Origin: SH-MAG3 sp035461245
GTDB lineage: Bacteria > Gemmatimonadota > Gemmatimonadetes > Longimicrobiales > RSA9
Length of the DNA stretch: 64,000 nt
NCBI GenBank assembly: GCA_035461245.1
Contig: DATHVP010000064.1
Location: 18,401-82,400, forward strand
Direction of reading: 5' to 3'
Part shown: piece after piece, positions 61,033 through 64,000 of the stretch
Layout: every line of letters begins with the position of its first letter
Numbering within the stretch: position 1 is the first letter of the stretch
Translations under genes and position numbers: made by a program
The notes under the pieces: model-generated
Databases searched by the model: none
The model's input: the letters and a program-made list of their open reading frames with translations, nothing else
Told to the model about the DNA's origin: nothing

Positions 61033-62331
61033 TCAGACGGAAATAATCTGTTCCCGCTTGGTCCCCACGGACACGTACGTGATGCCCACGCCTGTCAGTT
61101 CCTGGATCCGCTCCAGGTACTCCCTGGCGCGCTGGGGCAGGTCGTCATAGGAGCGGGCGTTGGAGGTGGGCTCATTCCAACCGGGCATGGTCTCGTAGAC
61201 GGGTTCCGCGCCGTCGAGGAGGGCCAGGTCGTACGGAAAATACTCGTGAGCCTCAGACCCGACCCGATAGCCGGTGCAGATCTTCACCTCGTCGAAATTG
61301 TCCAGCACGTCGAGCTTGGTGATGGCGAGGCCGGTCAGGCCATTGACCTGCGCGGCGTATCGGACGACGACGGCGTCGAACCATCCGCAGCGTCGGGGCC
61401 GCCCTGTCGTCGCGCCGAACTCGCCGCCAATGGTGCGGAGGTGCTCACCGAGGGTGCCGGGGATTTCGGTGGGCAGCGGCCCGCTGCCGACGCGGGTTGT
61501 ATAGGCCTTCACCACGCCGAGCACCTGGTCAATGACGGTGGGTCCGATGCCCGTGCCCGTCGCTGCGCCGGCGGCGGTAGTGGTAGAGGACGTGACGAAC
61601 GGGTACGTGCCGTGGTCCACGTCGAGCATGGCGCCCTGGGCGCCTTCCAGCAGTACGCGCTGGCCGCGGGCCAGGGCGTCAGTGATCTCCCGCCCGCACT
61701 CGGTGACCAGCGGCAGCAGGCGTTCCCGCTTTGCGAGCACGGTGTCCACGACGGCCGCTGGCTCCAGCGTCTCGGCGCCAGCAGCCTTCAGCCGGTCGTT
61801 CGCACGCTCCGTGGCGCGGGTGATGAGTTCCCGGGCCCGGTCCTGGTTGCGGAGGTCCGCCACCCGCACGCCCATGCGGGCGACCTTGTCCTCGTAGGCC
61901 GGGCCGATGCCCCGGCCGGTGGTGCCGATCTTCCCGGCGCCCCGGGCCTGTTCGCTGGCGGCGTCCAGGCGCTTGTGGTACTCGAGGAGCAGGTGTGCGC
62001 GCCCGCTGATGCCCAGGCGGTGCTCGGCGTCTATGCCTCGGCTCACCAGTCCGTCGAGTTCCTCGAAGAACTGCTCCAGGTCGAGGACCACGCCGTTGCC
62101 GAGCAGGCAGCGCTTCTCCGGGTGCAGGATGCCGGACGGGATCTGGTGGAGGATGAACTCCTCGTGGGACTCGCCGTCGTCGTTACCGATATGGACCGTG
62201 TGACCGGCGTTGGCGCCACCCTGGTAGCGGGCGATGACGCCGGCCTCCCCGGCCAGCACGTCCACGATCTTGCCCTTCCCTTCGTCGCCCCACTGGGCGC
62301 CGACCACAACGAGGCAGCGGTAGTTCTTCAT
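61033..62331 (-). CDS. purA: Adenylosuccinate synthetase
   Basis: The protein carries CLVVVGAQWGDEGKGKIVD, RYQGGANAGHTVH, GTTGRGIGPAYEDK and the late VRYAAQVNGLTGLAITKLDVLD, all purA hallmarks. It condenses IMP and aspartate, with GTP, on the way to AMP. I start at ATG 62331 (432 residues) because it aligns with the family N-terminus; the upstream ATG at 62409 would add 26 residues. Neither has a good ribosome site. It ends 1-2 bases before the inverted repeat. Confidence 0.97.
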   Translation of the reverse strand: MKNYRCLVVVGAQWGDEGKGKIVDVLAGEAGVIARYQGGANAGHTVHIGNDDGESHEEFILHQIPSGILHPEKRCLLGNGVVLDLEQFFEELDGLVSRGIDAEHRLGISGRAHLLLEYHKRLDAASEQARGAGKIGTTGRGIGPAYEDKVARMGVRVADLRNQDRARELITRATERANDRLKAAGAETLEPAAVVDTVLAKRERLLPLVTECGREITDALARGQRVLLEGAQGAMLDVDHGTYPFVTSSTTTAAGAATGTGIGPTVIDQVLGVVKAYTTRVGSGPLPTEIPGTLGEHLRTIGGEFGATTGRPRRCGWFDAVVVRYAAQVNGLTGLAITKLDVLDNFDEVKICTGYRVGSEAHEYFPYDLALLDGAEPVYETMPGWNEPTSNARSYDDLPQRAREYLERIQELTGVGITYVSVGTKREQIISV

Positions 62332-62475
62332 CTCGGCAGCGTCTGGTGACAACAGCATGCCGCCGGCCACGAGCGGTTCGCGGCCGGCGGATGGGTTCGC
62401 GTTTTTCATGGACAGTTTACAGCCCGACGCCCGGCGCCGCCACCGGTGCAGCGGGCCACGCAGCCTCGCCCGGGC

Positions 62476-63819
62476 TCAGCGTTCCAGTACGCGGGACTGT
62501 TCCCGCAACCGCGCGAGTGCGCCGCATATGAGGTCCGCGCCCCTGCGCACACCGTCGCCCTGCAGTGCCTCCAGGTCGTCCACGGGCCGGTGCACCCGGC
62601 GCAGTGAACGCATGGTGCCCCGCATGAGAGTCAGCGCGGGCGTTCCCGCCTTCACCACCGGGATGTGGTCCACGGGGATGCCGAAGGGCAAGTCCCGCCG
62701 GTCCGCCGCCTCACCGCGTGATTCCGCTTCCTGCAGCAGAGCGGCGGCCAGGTGCGGCGCCAGCCCCTGCTTGCGGATGATGCCGAAGCGCTCCAGCACG
62801 TAGAACGGGCCGTCGTCGTCCAGGCCGTCAATGTTGATGACCCCGAAGACGGCAGGCAGGTGCGGTGCTGCAGCCCGGGCGCCGGCCAGGCCGAGTTCCT
62901 CCGCATCCGTGATAAGGAACGCGACGTCGCCTGCGTCCGCCTCCCGGGCGGCGATATTGAGCGCCGTGACCACGCCGCTGGCGTTGTCCAGTGCGCCGGG
63001 CGAGCGGTTGTCCACCCAGCAGAAGATCAGGATCAGGCCGGACACGGCAGCGAGCACGCCCAGGGCGAGGATGATGGCGGGGTGCAGGGGGCGGGCGGTA
63101 TGCGCCAGCGCGGCCACCACCAGGGCCAGCCAGGACAGCACGCCAACGACGATGGCCGGCCCCCGGAACGCCAGCGGGACCGGCTGCGACTTGCTGTCCC
63201 GATGAGCCATGACGATGTAGCGAGGTCGCGCACCTGGCAGCGTGGCCATGAGGTTCGTGCCGGTCTTTCGACCCCACGGCATGGCATCAATGGCGGGACG
63301 GATGAGCAGCGCCAGCATCCCGAGGAGGACGAACAGGACCAGCAGGATGGCGAGGGCGCCGTAGGCATTGCCGGCATACAGGAATGCAGCTGCGGCCACT
63401 GTGCCGATGAGGAAGAGCACGCCGGCGACCGTGATCCCGAAACGACCGGGCCATGGGCTGAACTGGAAGTCCCGCGCCTCGACGTCGTAGCCCAGCGCCT
63501 CGAAGCAGGCCCTGACAGTACCACCCACTTCCTCAGCACCGTGTGAGCCGGTGAGTCGGGGTTTCGCCACCTCCCGCATCACGCCCATTACGTTGAACCC
63601 GCCAGCGGCGCCTACGGCTTCGACGGCCCGGGCGGCGGCTTCCTTCGCGGCTTTCTCACGGGCGATGCGATCGGCCTCCTCCGCCGCGGCGCGCCGCTCC
63701 TCCTCCAGCCGCTTCTCCTCTTCCCGTCGGGCCTTTGCTTCCGCTTTTTCCCGCTGGCGACGCTCCTGCTCGCTCGTCTCTGTATCACCGCTTCCGGTCC
63801 GTGCCGGTTCCACGCCCAT
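62476..63819 (-). CDS. M28-family zinc peptidase with two membrane helices inside the catalytic site region
   Basis: The ATG at 63819 follows GGAGGGGCG, giving 447 residues. Residues about 15-70 are a Lys/Glu/Arg/Ala-rich coiled coil. Then comes a soluble domain, two helices, and the M28 motifs: MAHRDSKSQ (His/Asp ligands), DNASGVVTA, ITDAEELGLAGA, NIDGLDDD and HRPVDDLEAL (last His). Between the HRD and DNASG ligands, which are usually about 10-15 residues apart, there is an insert of about 60-70 residues holding two more hydrophobic helices. It is therefore probably a membrane-bound aminopeptidase-type enzyme. Substrate unknown. Confidence 0.85.
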   Translation of the reverse strand: MGVEPARTGSGDTETSEQERRQREKAEAKARREEEKRLEEERRAAAEEADRIAREKAAKEAAARAVEAVGAAGGFNVMGVMREVAKPRLTGSHGAEEVGGTVRACFEALGYDVEARDFQFSPWPGRFGITVAGVLFLIGTVAAAAFLYAGNAYGALAILLVLFVLLGMLALLIRPAIDAMPWGRKTGTNLMATLPGARPRYIVMAHRDSKSQPVPLAFRGPAIVVGVLSWLALVVAALAHTARPLHPAIILALGVLAAVSGLILIFCWVDNRSPGALDNASGVVTALNIAAREADAGDVAFLITDAEELGLAGARAAAPHLPAVFGVINIDGLDDDGPFYVLERFGIIRKQGLAPHLAAALLQEAESRGEAADRRDLPFGIPVDHIPVVKAGTPALTLMRGTMRSLRRVHRPVDDLEALQGDGVRRGADLICGALARLREQSRVLER

Positions 63820-63856
63820 CGCCCCTCCGCAGGTGTCCATCCGCACCATTCACTGA

Positions 63857-64000
63857 CTACAGGATGCCTGCCTCCTGCATCACCCGGGCCACCTGCCCCT
63901 TCTCCTTATCGGCGGGGGACCGCAGCGGCGGTCGTGGCGGCCCGCCCGCCCAGCCCAGCAACTCCAGCGCTGCCTTCACGCCGGCGCCTCCGAAGGGGGC
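63857..64000 (-). CDS. dapA: Dihydrodipicolinate synthase, C-terminal end
   Basis: Only the last 47 residues are in the window, starting APFGGAGVKAALELLGWAGG and ending in QEAGIL before the TAG. The GxVKAALELLG segment and the terminal helix fit DapA, which makes the dipicolinate precursor of lysine and meso-diaminopimelate. Related aldolases of the NAL/DHDPS group cannot be excluded. It ends 37 nt upstream of the M28 peptidase start. Confidence 0.75.
   Translation of the reverse strand, partial: APFGGAGVKAALELLGWAGGPPRPPLRSPADKEKGQVARVMQEAGIL

Noticed and set aside
60661..62349. 562-codon plus-strand open frame over ffh/purA
   Set aside because: Antisense to two housekeeping genes and running through the intergenic repeat.
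1..64000. CRISPR arrays, insertion sequences, prophage or integrase
   Set aside because: No regularly spaced repeats, transposase, integrase or phage structural genes were seen on either strand.

Overview
The window is GC-rich bacterial chromosome with no insertion sequence, prophage, integrase or CRISPR array that I can see. It encodes a Gram-negative envelope: TonB-dependent receptors carrying carboxypeptidase-regulatory domains, an Omp85-type barrel protein, many lipoproteins, and peptidoglycan recycling through anhydro-MurNAc. Together with a class II (B12) ribonucleotide reductase and many secreted metallopeptidases, this suggests Gemmatimonadota or a relative. That placement is inferred from gene content, not from a marker-gene tree.

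Layout. 1-2.4 kb: end of a thioredoxin-like gene, a CoA transferase, and a TonB-plug-like protein without a barrel. 2.5-4.8 kb: a probable operon of an HI0933-type flavoprotein, a stand-alone NFACT-R RNA-binding domain and a flavin reductase. 5-8.4 kb: nrdJ with an upstream region holding a sigma-70-like promoter, two NrdR-type boxes 32 bp apart, five DnaA-box-like 9-mers and a long imperfect inverted repeat. 8.4-19 kb: a minus-strand peptidoglycan-recycling run (murQ, anmK, nagZ, membrane glycosyltransferase, amidase, and a protease/propeller/Omp85 chimera). 19-26.6 kb: an M20 peptidase with a small barrel protein, an ABC export-type unit with a DUF3299 lipoprotein-like partner resembling the zinc-regulated zrg set, gamma-glutamyltranspeptidase, and a glycine-zipper lipoprotein. 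26.7-33.4 kb: an MsbA-type ABC exporter with a lone receiver, CcdA, an alkaline-phosphatase-superfamily protein, agmatinase, and a Fur-family regulator with an AT-rich palindrome in front. 33.4-38.8 kb: a tight minus-strand operon with 4-nt overlaps (two unknowns, a DedA-CoaE fusion, PHP, DHH, an ornithine-cyclodeaminase-like LOR/SDH protein, another unknown). 39-46 kb: fused E1 alpha/beta ketoacid dehydrogenase, a Tat-like class V aminotransferase, alpha/beta hydrolase, TrkA-N/DHH protein. 45.7-54.6 kb: TonB receptor, MscS and DUF4249-like operon, an Ig-like/metallopeptidase lipoprotein, glgX. 54.6-64 kb: VOC protein, PAP2 phosphatase, tRNA-Lys, and the classic ffh-rpsP-rimM-trmD-rplS-rnhB translation/secretion cluster, then purA, an M28 peptidase with a membrane insertion, and the 3' end of dapA.

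How genes work together: NagZ, AnmK and MurQ form successive steps of muropeptide recycling. Ffh, S16, RimM, TrmD, L19 and RNase HII are co-oriented housekeeping genes. Nucleotide supply (nrdJ) appears wired to NrdR and possibly DnaA. Intergenic regions beside ffh/purA and trmD/rimM share a dispersed palindromic repeat. Only one stretch longer than 300 bases lacks a gene (7561-8143), and it is the densest regulatory region of the window.
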